Assembly (NCBI RefSeq): GCF_000758725.1
Contig: NZ_CP009428.1
Location: forward strand, 2,418,001-2,482,000
Length of the DNA stretch: 64,000 nt
Direction of reading: 5' to 3'
DNA from: Paenibacillus odorifer
GTDB lineage: Bacteria; Bacillota; Bacilli; Paenibacillales; Paenibacillaceae
Both the position numbers and the translations under genes were made by a program. Below, piece after piece: positions 51,837 through 59,729 of this stretch. The notes beneath the pieces are model-generated. The model was not told where the DNA came from. It saw only the letters and a list, made by a program, of their open reading frames with translations, and did no database searches. The first letter of the stretch is position 1, and every line of letters begins with the position of its first letter.

Positions 51837-52901
51837 CTATAGGCTCCGCAGATGAAACAGTCCATAGGTTACCGCAGAAACTGCGATTTGCGGCTCATAT
51901 TGCCAAATGGTCTCTTGGCGACGACGGTTATACTGTTCTTGTGTCGCTAGGCGTTTTTCTTCATCAGGCTCCTTCAACAGCTCTCCATAATAGACATCAA
52001 TGATGTCCAGCTCAACCCTTAGCCGCTCACGCGCCTGTTCTGCCCAAGTATAGTCCAGTTCGGCTAGCTGAGCGGTTAGATGAGTTTCCAATAGTTCGGT
52101 AGCGGCTGCTACTGTCATTTCATAAGGCTGGATATGCACATTTTCCGGCAAGCGTGGCATCATCTCTTTTGTGGAAACTTTTGCATTAAAGTCATCAATG
52201 ATGGTTCCCTTTGTTAGAGAGATGCCAAGATAATGGAGCTCTTCCCGTTTCAAATCGCAGCTCATCTCCACTTTATAGCAGACACTTAGCCATGGTTCGT
52301 AAGCGGCAGAGAACAGCGTGTTCCGCTGTCTGCTACCCGGGTCCTCAAATAAGTAAAGGCATTTACCTTCGTCCCGAGCGGCGTTCCAAATTTGTTGCAA
52401 TCGCTTGCTTCCGTAAATAATATCCTCTCTGCGGATCATCCCGGGTCCAATTCGTGGGAGTGCCGGCACAATGCCGAAGTAGCGAGCTAGAATACTTTCC
52501 TCCGGGTCAGTAGATGGAGCATTCACTGCTTCTGAGCCCGGGGAGGCAGATTCGAGTAAGTCAGCGCTGGCCTCTGCATCGTTTGTTACACCTGTAGTTA
52601 GGCTTCCGGTGACAACTTGATTCAAAATGCCAGCACTACGATTTGCAATGGGGGGAACCTCTACAGCAGCTTGACTGTCGTATTTTTCCGGATCAAAAAC
52701 AAAGGTGAAAGAAAGGGTCTCAGGATCTACACCTGTGCGCTCCACGAATCCCCAATAATACGGCCGGTCGGTGAGCATTTTGTCAGCTCTAGGTGATAAT
52801 TTCACAGTTACGTGAAGGGGCGAAGCCTCAATGATGGAGCATTCAGTGGCTTCAAGATAGTCCATCACATGCTTGCGTACTTCCTGTGCGGTGAGGGTCA
52901 T
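51837..52901 (-). CDS. yqhG: YqhG-family protein
   Basis: A 354-residue cytosolic protein. Family segments: VRKHVMDYLEATECSIIEASPLHVTVKLS, DRPYYWGFVERTG, ETLSFTFVFDPEKY and the C-terminal QEQYNRRRQETIWQYEPQI. Here an Ala/Ser/Pro-rich linker (residues about 90-150) separates two blocks and makes it longer than the Bacillus version. Function unknown; its constant pairing with the helicase gene upstream (4-bp overlap) suggests a joint role. Confidence 0.88.
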   Translation of the reverse strand: MTLTAQEVRKHVMDYLEATECSIIEASPLHVTVKLSPRADKMLTDRPYYWGFVERTGVDPETLSFTFVFDPEKYDSQAAVEVPPIANRSAGILNQVVTGSLTTGVTNDAEASADLLESASPGSEAVNAPSTDPEESILARYFGIVPALPRIGPGMIRREDIIYGSKRLQQIWNAARDEGKCLYLFEDPGSRQRNTLFSAAYEPWLSVCYKVEMSCDLKREELHYLGISLTKGTIIDDFNAKVSTKEMMPRLPENVHIQPYEMTVAAATELLETHLTAQLAELDYTWAEQARERLRVELDIIDVYYGELLKEPDEEKRLATQEQYNRRRQETIWQYEPQIAVSAVTYGLFHLRSL

Positions 52902-54643
52902 GTCGCAGTCTCACTTTCTTTTTTAATACCCTGTGTCAATTCACTGAGGGATTCACCAATATGGTCCAGCTCATGCCGCAATTCTTCGTCGGAGCGGGAT
53001 TCGAGCATGATTTTGTATAAACTTTTCTCCAGCGATTCCTTCTTTTCAAAACGTTCCAGGATTACATCCAGCCCGCCAATCACCATTTCAAACATATTGA
53101 TTTTCTCATGCAGCAGATGCAGGATATGTTCTTCAATCGTGCCTTGAGTAGACAAGTTGTAGATCACTACGTCATTTTCTTGCCCTAACCGGTGGACACG
53201 GCCGATACGCTGCTCCACGCGCATGGGATTCCAGGGCAGGTCAAAGTTGATCATATGGTGGCAAAATTGCAGGTTTATCCCTTCTCCGCCGGCTTCCGTA
53301 GCAATCATAACTTGAGCCCGGCCGCGGAAAAGATCCATCATCCAATCTTTTTTGCCACGGTTCATTCCGCCGGAATAAGAGACACACATCAGCCCATGTT
53401 CACGGAAATACTGCAGTAAATATTCTTGAGTTGCGCGATATTCCGTGAAGACGATGACCTTTTCATTCATTTCTTGAATGAGGGCTAAGGTTGTTTCAGC
53501 TTTAGTGTTTGTTTTAACGGTACGGAGGGTTTGTAGTAGCTCCATCATCCGGTCTCTTTTTGGTGAATCCGCAGGCAGCTTTTTGATCAAATTAACTAAA
53601 GTGATAAAGACGGCATCCCGGCTGCTGCACACCTCACGTTGAAGGGTTACCAGAGAAAGCATGCTGCTAAGATTGCCACCGGATTCCTGATACTGGTCTT
53701 TGACAAAGGAAGTAACACTGTTATACAAATCTTTCTCTTCTTGGGAGAGAACTAAGGGAATATTACGGACTTTTCGTTTCGTGAAATTAACTGGACCTTC
53801 ACCACGGCGATTGCGGATCATGACCTTCGAAAGCTCGTCCCGCAGTTGACCTTCATTCTTGGGCTGGCGTTTATCAACCACGAAATTCGAGGCAAAATCG
53901 CCCTGATTTCCAAGTTGCCCCGGCTTCAGTATAGTGATCAGATTAAAGAGTTCGCCCAGATCATTCTGAACGGGAGTCGCGGTGAGCAGCAGGCAATATT
54001 TTTTGCGTAATTGCTGTACAAATAGATAATTGGTCGATTTTTTATTCTTCAGCTTGTGAGCTTCATCAATGATCAACATATCGTATTCATTTTCCAGCAG
54101 GATTTCCTTATGCGGATCGCGTTTGGCAGTATCCATCGATGCGACGACTATGGCGTTGCCCCAGGAATAGGCTTTTTTCTGAGCGACAGCAGTGATGCCG
54201 AATTTCGCATTCAGCTCACGAACCCATTGCAATACTAGAGAAGCAGGTACGAGAATAAGCACTTTGGAGACAAGACCGCGTACGAGATATTCTTTGAGCA
54301 CCAGTCCTGCTTCAATGGTCTTGCCCAGTCCAACCTCATCTGCAAGAATCGCGCGGCCTGACATTTCGAACAGAACCTTATGCGCTGTATCCAGCTGATG
54401 GGGAAGAGGGGACAAGCCGGATAAATGCTTCATACATTGCAGCTCATCGAAGCTCGTTACTAGACCTGTTTCCTCTCCTTGTACGGCAAGCTTAGATAAA
54501 CGGTAGTCTCCCCATGGGCCGCCCTTTTCCAGTTTGAGCTCCAGATCTTGCAACCAATTACGGTCAAAAGAAAGAGGAACAGGCAGTATCGGCGCGGGTG
54601 TTCCCCCTTGCTGGGGTAGAGAATTACGGAATAATTGCGTCAT
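52898..54643 (-). CDS. yqhH: SNF2-family DNA/RNA helicase-like ATPase (YqhH)
   Basis: A 581-residue SNF2/RapA-type ATPase. Motif I is DEVGLGKTIEAGL, motif Ia ILVPASLVLQW, motif II DEAHKLKN, motif III LTATPVQND, then in the C-terminal lobe VFTEYRATQEYLL, EAGGEGINLQFC and QRIGRVHRLGQ. It probably moves along double-stranded DNA without unwinding. The first gene of the yqhH-yqhG pair. In Bacillus the gcv glycine genes lie across from it; here ribonucleotide reductase does. Confidence 0.92.
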   Translation of the reverse strand: MTQLFRNSLPQQGGTPAPILPVPLSFDRNWLQDLELKLEKGGPWGDYRLSKLAVQGEETGLVTSFDELQCMKHLSGLSPLPHQLDTAHKVLFEMSGRAILADEVGLGKTIEAGLVLKEYLVRGLVSKVLILVPASLVLQWVRELNAKFGITAVAQKKAYSWGNAIVVASMDTAKRDPHKEILLENEYDMLIIDEAHKLKNKKSTNYLFVQQLRKKYCLLLTATPVQNDLGELFNLITILKPGQLGNQGDFASNFVVDKRQPKNEGQLRDELSKVMIRNRRGEGPVNFTKRKVRNIPLVLSQEEKDLYNSVTSFVKDQYQESGGNLSSMLSLVTLQREVCSSRDAVFITLVNLIKKLPADSPKRDRMMELLQTLRTVKTNTKAETTLALIQEMNEKVIVFTEYRATQEYLLQYFREHGLMCVSYSGGMNRGKKDWMMDLFRGRAQVMIATEAGGEGINLQFCHHMINFDLPWNPMRVEQRIGRVHRLGQENDVVIYNLSTQGTIEEHILHLLHEKINMFEMVIGGLDVILERFEKKESLEKSLYKIMLESRSDEELRHELDHIGESLSELTQGIKKESETAT

Positions 54644-54826
54644 AATGCAGCCTCCTCAAGCTCGGATTTATATCACCATTCGTAAGAGTAGTATGCTCGT
54701 AAACGAGAGAATTCATAACCTCTTATTTTTCACGATAGCCTTTAAAAAAGAGAGCAAGAGCGAGAAAAAGCAGCAACGTTTGCGATAATTCGGCAACTTG
54801 ACTCTATTTTCGAATAAGACCTTCGA

Positions 54827-54874
54827 TACAATATGTGGTATAGTTTAAAAGCTGATGCACACAATATATTGTGA
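54827..54874 (+). promoter_or_regulatory. Two NrdR-box-like sites upstream of nrdJ
   Basis: CACAATATATTGTG (54860-54873) is a perfect 14-bp palindrome fitting the NrdR box. A weaker copy, TACAATATGTGGTA (54827-54840), agrees at about 10 of 14 positions, with centres 33 bp apart (three helical turns). NrdR is the usual repressor of ribonucleotide reductase genes. The rest of the 54644-55047 gap shows no riboswitch I recognise. Confidence 0.75.
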
Positions 54875-55047
54875 CAAAAGCTTGAATATGTATTTTTTAT
54901 AGAGTGCTTAGCTGGTATTTGTTATTGACAAGATGAGCTTCCTACATACACCTGTTAAGCAGCGGAGGATGGTAAGGGAGTTTTTGTTGTGGGCCCATAC
55001 CTTGGACCGGAAACTAATATCTACTACACATGCGGGAGGTTTTTTTA

Positions 55048-57687
55048 TTGAGTAAAGTGGAACGTAAGCAACGCCTTGAAGGGCTAAGTGAAAAAATATT
55101 TTTGGATCGTTATGCTTGGAAGGATGCAGACAACAACAATGCTAAAGTAGGCGATGTTGTATTGGTGCTGACCAAAGATGATCCGAAGTTTCCAACTAAG
55201 GAAGTCGGAGAAATTGTGGAGCGCAGTGGGCGAATCGTAACTGTAAAGACACGCAGTGGCGAGCTTGTGAAATCGGATGTTGAGAAGTTGACCCTTAATA
55301 TAGAAAAAACTCCTGAGGAAATGTGGGACCGTCTATCCACAGCGATGGCTTCTGTAGAGAAGACACCTGAGCTTCAAGCAGAATGGGCAGGCAAATTCCG
55401 TTCAATCCTGGATGATTGGAAGCTTGTACCGGGTGGACGTATTGCGGCTGGTGCAGGTGCTAGTGAAGAATTAACATTGTTCAACTGTTATGTGATTCCC
55501 TCTCCAAAAGACAGCCGTGGCGGCATCATGCAGACATTGTCTGAAATGACGGAGATTATGGCCCGTGGTGGCGGTGTGGGCATTAACCTGTCTTCATTGC
55601 GTCCTCGTCGTGCGATTGTTAGAGGGGTTAATGGTTCATCCAGTGGTTCCGTATCTTGGGGCGGTTTGTTTAGTTATACTACGGGGCTTATTGAGCAAGG
55701 CGGCAGCCGTCGTGGTGCGCTCATGCTAATGATTAATGACTGGCATCCCGATGTTGAGGACTTCATTACCGTGAAGCAAACGATGGGCCAAGTCACTAAT
55801 GCTAACCTTTCGGTATGTGTGAGCAATGGTTTTATGAAGGCTGTAAAAGAAGATCTGGACTGGGATCTCGTATTCCCGGATACAACCGATCCTGAATATA
55901 ACGAAATGTGGGATGGCGATCTCGACAAGTGGAAAGCTGCCGGCAAAAACGTTATCCATTATCGCACCGTAAAAGCGCGTGACGTGTGGCGTACGATCAT
56001 TGAATCGGCATGGAAATCCGCTGAGCCGGGCGTCGTATTCATGGAATACTATAACCAGATGTCTAATAGCTGGTATTTCAACCCGATTATTTGTACAAAT
56101 CCGTGTGGTGAACAAGGCCTGCCTGGCTGGGGAGTCTGCAATCTGTCTGCGGTGAACCTGTCCAAGTTCTACGATGAGAAAAATCATGATGTGGATTGGG
56201 AAGATCTTGCGACTACCACACGTTATTCCGTCCGTTTTCTGGACAATGTAATTGATAAAACACCTTATCATTTCCCGGAAAATGAAGCGAATCAGAAAAA
56301 GGAACGCCGCGTGGGTCTCGGAACCATGGGATTGGCGGAGCTGATGATTAAATTGAACATCCGTTACGGCAGCCCGGAATCGTTGGAGTTTCTGGACAAG
56401 CTATACGGCTTTATGGCTCGTGAAGCCTACCTTGCTTCGGCAGAAATTGCTGGAGAGAAGGGTTCCTTCCTAGCTTTTGATACTGAGAAATATCTAATGA
56501 GCGGCTTTATGAAAAATATAGTCGAAGCGTATCCAGAGGTTGGCGAAGCGATTCGTGAACATGGTATGCGTAACGTTACAGTGATTACACAAGCACCTAC
56601 AGGTAGTACAGGTACAATGGTAGGTACTTCTACGGGAATTGAGCCTTATTTTGCCTTTAAATATTTCCGTCAAAGTCGTCTTGGCTATGATGAACAGTTT
56701 GTTCCAATCGCTCAAGAGTGGCTGGAAGCTCATCCGGGTGAAGAGCTACCGGACTACTTTGTAACTTCGATGGATCTGTCAGCTAAAGATCATATCCGTG
56801 CGCAAGCAGCGATCCAACGCTGGGTAGATAGCTCTATTTCCAAAACAGCGAACTGCCCGTCTGACTTTACGGTTGAGGAGACGGCTGAGCTATATGAAAT
56901 GGCCTTTGATCTAGGTTGTAAGGGTGTTACGATCTACCGCGATGGAAGCCGTGACGTTCAAGTCCTGGAAACCACGAAGAAGGAAGACAAAAAAGAAGCC
57001 GCTCCGGTTGCGGCAGAAGAAGCTACAACTACTGTAGAAGCGAGTACAAGTGTTGTAGCAGCAAGTCCAGCGCCTCAAGTGACTACAAAAGAGGCGGATA
57101 AACAATACAAAAAACGTCCGCAGGTTCTGCGCGGCGCTACCTATAAAATCAACACACCATTTGGGATGGCATATATTACGATCAATGACCTTGATGGAAT
57201 ACCGGCTGAAATCTTCCTGAATGTAGGTAAAGCGGGTTCTGACGTCTTTGCTATGGCTGAAGCATTAGGCCGTGTCTGCTCCTTGTTCCTCCGTTACGGA
57301 GATCATGGTGAGAAAGTGGAGCTGTTGATTAAACATCTGAAAGGCATTGGCGGATCAGGTGCTATCGGCTTCGGCGCGAACCGGGTTGAATCCATTGCTG
57401 ACGCTGTAGCTAAGGCACTGGAATCACATGTGCTGAACAATGCTCATGATGATCATGTACCTGCTCCGATTGCAGCAACTTTGGAGCTGGAGGATTTCAA
57501 TGAAGCGTTAAATGCGGAGATAAAATCGAGCGTTCCGTCAGCTACGGAAGATGGACATGGTGGCCATCATGGACATAACCACTCTACGGCTTCCCGTGAC
57601 CTTTGCCCATCCTGCGGCAGCGCCTCGCTGATTAATATTGAGGGCTGTAAGACTTGTGGCAATTGCGGGTATAGTCGTTGCGGGTAA
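55048..57687 (+). CDS. nrdJ: B12-dependent (class II) ribonucleoside-diphosphate reductase
   Basis: An 879-residue enzyme that makes deoxyribonucleotides using adenosylcobalamin. TTG 55048 follows GCGGGAGG. The catalytic barrel shows LFNCYVIPSPKDS, RGGGVGINLSSLRPR, the active-site loop NPCGEQGLPGWGVCNLSAVN and TQAPTGSTGTM. After a Glu/Ala/Thr-rich linker (about 640-690) comes a TSCPD domain (MAYITINDLDGIPAEIFLNV). A His-rich stretch and a four-cysteine zinc ribbon with CKTCGNCGYSRCG close the protein; C-terminal cysteines of this kind re-reduce the active site. Confidence 0.96.
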   Translation: MSKVERKQRLEGLSEKIFLDRYAWKDADNNNAKVGDVVLVLTKDDPKFPTKEVGEIVERSGRIVTVKTRSGELVKSDVEKLTLNIEKTPEEMWDRLSTAMASVEKTPELQAEWAGKFRSILDDWKLVPGGRIAAGAGASEELTLFNCYVIPSPKDSRGGIMQTLSEMTEIMARGGGVGINLSSLRPRRAIVRGVNGSSSGSVSWGGLFSYTTGLIEQGGSRRGALMLMINDWHPDVEDFITVKQTMGQVTNANLSVCVSNGFMKAVKEDLDWDLVFPDTTDPEYNEMWDGDLDKWKAAGKNVIHYRTVKARDVWRTIIESAWKSAEPGVVFMEYYNQMSNSWYFNPIICTNPCGEQGLPGWGVCNLSAVNLSKFYDEKNHDVDWEDLATTTRYSVRFLDNVIDKTPYHFPENEANQKKERRVGLGTMGLAELMIKLNIRYGSPESLEFLDKLYGFMAREAYLASAEIAGEKGSFLAFDTEKYLMSGFMKNIVEAYPEVGEAIREHGMRNVTVITQAPTGSTGTMVGTSTGIEPYFAFKYFRQSRLGYDEQFVPIAQEWLEAHPGEELPDYFVTSMDLSAKDHIRAQAAIQRWVDSSISKTANCPSDFTVEETAELYEMAFDLGCKGVTIYRDGSRDVQVLETTKKEDKKEAAPVAAEEATTTVEASTSVVAASPAPQVTTKEADKQYKKRPQVLRGATYKINTPFGMAYITINDLDGIPAEIFLNVGKAGSDVFAMAEALGRVCSLFLRYGDHGEKVELLIKHLKGIGGSGAIGFGANRVESIADAVAKALESHVLNNAHDDHVPAPIAATLELEDFNEALNAEIKSSVPSATEDGHGGHHGHNHSTASRDLCPSCGSASLINIEGCKTCGNCGYSRCG

Positions 57688-57751
57688 ACGTTAGAGCCAA
57701 TAAGTGTTTTATGGGAAAACTAGAAATGTGACTATGCATAGCTACTAAAAG

Positions 57752-57809
57752 CAAGCGATCATCGAGAGGAAGTGTTAATCTTTTATCTCAATGAATCGCT
57801 TGTTTTTTT
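57752..57809 (+). terminator. Terminator-like hairpin after nrdJ
   Basis: CAAGCGAT / ATCGCTTG outer stem with an inner GAGA / TCTC pair and long loop, then TTTTTTT. 64 bp after the stop. Confidence 0.7.
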
Positions 57810-57844
57810 ATTATTGATGATGTTCATTAAGAGGTTTTAACTAT

Positions 57845-57922
57845 ATGAGTTTGATAATTAGTGTAATTCAAAAGGGAAGTATAATTGTAGAAAAAGATAA
57901 GGTTGGAATTGCGATTTGGTAA
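57845..57922 (+). CDS. Very short reading frame, doubtful
   Basis: 25 codons beginning MSLIISVIQKGSIIVEKDK, ten bases after GAGG. The amphipathic beta-like pattern looks like the N-terminus of a longer protein, so it may be a gene remnant. There is no support beyond that. The remainder of the 57688-58056 gap holds only the two hairpins. Confidence 0.2.
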   Translation: MSLIISVIQKGSIIVEKDKVGIAIW

Positions 57923-57984
57923 GTAACAACGTATTTACGCGGTGTGTCTGGTCTGTGAACTCGTGTCTAGCTAAGCTTTTTAAC

Positions 57985-58031
57985 ACAAAAAACACGCGTA
58001 CTTGTCTAACACAGGTACGCGTGTTTTTTGT
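57985..58031. terminator. Terminator of cdd
   Basis: A 17-bp perfect stem (57985-58001 with 58015-58031) whose arms are ACAAAAAACACGCGTAC and its complement. The A/T arms make it bidirectional; cdd on the minus strand ends 26 bp before it. Confidence 0.9.
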
Positions 58032-58056
58032 TATTCTACTACGAGAGGAATTATTT

Positions 58057-58455
58057 TTACATCTCTAAATTTTTGAATGCGTAAGGCAATAAATCCCTTA
58101 AACTCAGCTCTAAGATTTCTTTTTTCTCATTAGTTAAATAGACAGGCATGTCGGGCAAACAGAATTCCGATAATACTTGTCTGCAGATACTGCATGGCGG
58201 CAGAAAATCCATTGTGTCACCTGCTACAGCTATAGCCTGAAAATCACCTTTAGTATAGCCCTTTGTAATAGCCGTGAAGATTGCTGTTCTCTCAGCACAA
58301 TTAGTAGCGCCAAAAGATACATTTTCTACGTTTACTCCATTAATAACATTTCCATCTTTAAGTAATAAGGCTGCTCCAACTGGAAATTTAGAATAAGGGG
58401 CATAAGCAGCTTTCTTTGTGTTACGTGCGCTTTCCATTAATTCTTCTTTATTCAT
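58057..58455 (-). CDS. cdd: Cytidine deaminase
   Basis: A 132-residue homotetrameric-type enzyme that converts cytidine and deoxycytidine to uridine forms. ATG 58455 is preferred because AAAGGGTGA lies 5-6 bases before it; GTG 58464 is inside that site. Zinc motifs: NCAERTAIF (catalytic Glu) and PPCSICRQVLSEF. The AYAPYSKFPVGAALL opening is characteristic. It is a single gene with its own promoter and a structured leader, rather than within the common dgk-cdd-era cluster. Confidence 0.95.
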   Translation of the reverse strand: MNKEELMESARNTKKAAYAPYSKFPVGAALLLKDGNVINGVNVENVSFGATNCAERTAIFTAITKGYTKGDFQAIAVAGDTMDFLPPCSICRQVLSEFCLPDMPVYLTNEKKEILELSLRDLLPYAFKNLEM

Positions 58456-58481
58456 AATACTCACCCTTTTTAAATAAGAAT

Positions 58482-58523
58482 GAACCTTTCGGTCCCCTTA
58501 TCGCCAACTAAGGTTGGCAGGAC
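58482..58523 (-). promoter_or_regulatory. Compact structured 5' leader of cdd with alternative stems
   Basis: In transcript sense the leader carries GTCC, then the hairpin GCCAAC-CTTA-GTTGGC, then GATAAGGGGACC, GAAA and GGTTC. GTCC can pair with GGAC to close the hairpin, while GGACC can instead pair with GGTTC across GAAA; CCTTA can also pair with TAAGG in place of the first hairpin. The structure begins about at the predicted transcription start. It matches no riboswitch class I can name. Confidence 0.45.
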
Positions 58524-58528
58524 TTCTA

Positions 58529-58557
58529 ATATTATAGTCACATCAAATGGTTGTCAA
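58529..58557 (-). promoter_or_regulatory. Sigma-A promoter of cdd
   Basis: On the minus strand TTGACA (58557-58552), 17 bp, TAATAT (58534-58529), overlapping TATAAT. Start of transcription is expected near 58522. Confidence 0.75.
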
Positions 58558-58692
58558 CATGTACTACTCGATAAGTATCATTAGGGAATCATAGTTTTAA
58601 AATATAACTAGATATAGCAAATAGAAGTTACACATATTAAGCCTGCCATGGTAACCTTATCTTAAAAGCGACGAGTAGAGGGGTTTTATAAT

Positions 58693-59643
58693 TTGGGAGC
58701 GGCAGAGAATACATTTAAACAAAAAATATTGAGCAAAAAACCGGGTATTATAACATATGGGATGACACCACCGAAGGCAAGCCACGCCCCAGAAAAGGTC
58801 TCGGAAATCGCCCAGAAACAGGTTGAAAGACTTAAAAACCTTGATTTAGATGCGTTAATTCTGTACGACGTTCAAGAAGAAGTAGATAGAGTGGATCATG
58901 AAAGACCATATCCCTATTTACCAACGATTGATCCGGCTGTCTATGGTGATAAATATCTAAGACAGGTGGAGGTCCCAAAGATAATTTACCGGTGCGTCGG
59001 TAATGATACAAGAGCCCAGTTCGAGGATTGGGTTAAAACTGACGAAAATGAAGATAGATTTTCAGTATATGTGGGCGCTTCATCAAGTAAACAAGAGGTG
59101 AAATTGAATTTACCAGATGCTTATGAGCTAAGCAAACAGTTAAATAGTAATTTAACTTTTGGTGGGGTTGTCATTCCGGAAAGACATATAAAAAAGAATG
59201 ATGAGCATATACGGGTTGTCGAAAAGACCAACAATGGGTGCAACTTTTTTATCACTCAGGCAACTTATAATGTAGAGGCATCTAAGAATTTATTGTCTGA
59301 TTTATATTATTACTATACAAATAACGGTTTTGAGATGGTTCCTATTTTATTTAATCTTGCACCATGCGGCACAGCGAAAACATTACACTTTATGAAGTGG
59401 TTAGGGATCAGTATCCCGGGATGGTTAGAAAACGAGTTAAAATACTCGAATGATATTTTGGATAAATCAATCCAGCTATCGCAAAAAATCTTTGAAGAAT
59501 TACTTGATTTCGGGCTGGAGAAGGGGATTCCAATTGGTTGCAGTATTGAAAGTGTTTCAACAAGTAAATTGGAGATTGAAGCGTCCGTACAGCTTGTTAA
59601 AGATGTGAAGGCCATTTTAGATAAAAAGCTGCCTACCAAATAG
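58693..59643 (+). CDS. Methylenetetrahydrofolate reductase-like protein
   Basis: A 316-residue TIM-barrel protein with TTG start after GTAGAGGGG. The opening GIITYGMTPPKASHAPEKV, the SEIAQKQVERLKNLDLDALILYDVQEE segment and the later NFFITQATYNVEASKNLL recall the FAD-binding MTHFR barrel, where an ITQ motif is conserved; the typical E-F-x-PP start is replaced by TPPK. It may reduce a folate or have drifted to another flavin reaction. It is a single gene, divergent from cdd, with a terminator behind it. Confidence 0.7.
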   Translation: MGAAENTFKQKILSKKPGIITYGMTPPKASHAPEKVSEIAQKQVERLKNLDLDALILYDVQEEVDRVDHERPYPYLPTIDPAVYGDKYLRQVEVPKIIYRCVGNDTRAQFEDWVKTDENEDRFSVYVGASSSKQEVKLNLPDAYELSKQLNSNLTFGGVVIPERHIKKNDEHIRVVEKTNNGCNFFITQATYNVEASKNLLSDLYYYYTNNGFEMVPILFNLAPCGTAKTLHFMKWLGISIPGWLENELKYSNDILDKSIQLSQKIFEELLDFGLEKGIPIGCSIESVSTSKLEIEASVQLVKDVKAILDKKLPTK

Positions 59644-59666
59644 AAAAAGTTTCCTCAAATTATTGA

Positions 59667-59703
59667 GAAACCCAGGTCATTTATAGACCATGGGTTTCTT
59701 TTT
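59667..59703 (+). terminator. Rho-independent terminator
   Basis: GAAACCCAGGTC / GACCATGGGTTTC around ATTTATA (one mismatch), then TTTTT. Confidence 0.88.
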
Positions 59704-59729
59704 AGGTTATATGCCACTAGGTCAACTCA

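Noticed and set aside
54644..55047. Cobalamin riboswitch ahead of nrdJ
   Set aside because: No B12-box word (GCCACTG-like) or matching stems found; NrdR boxes explain the gap better.
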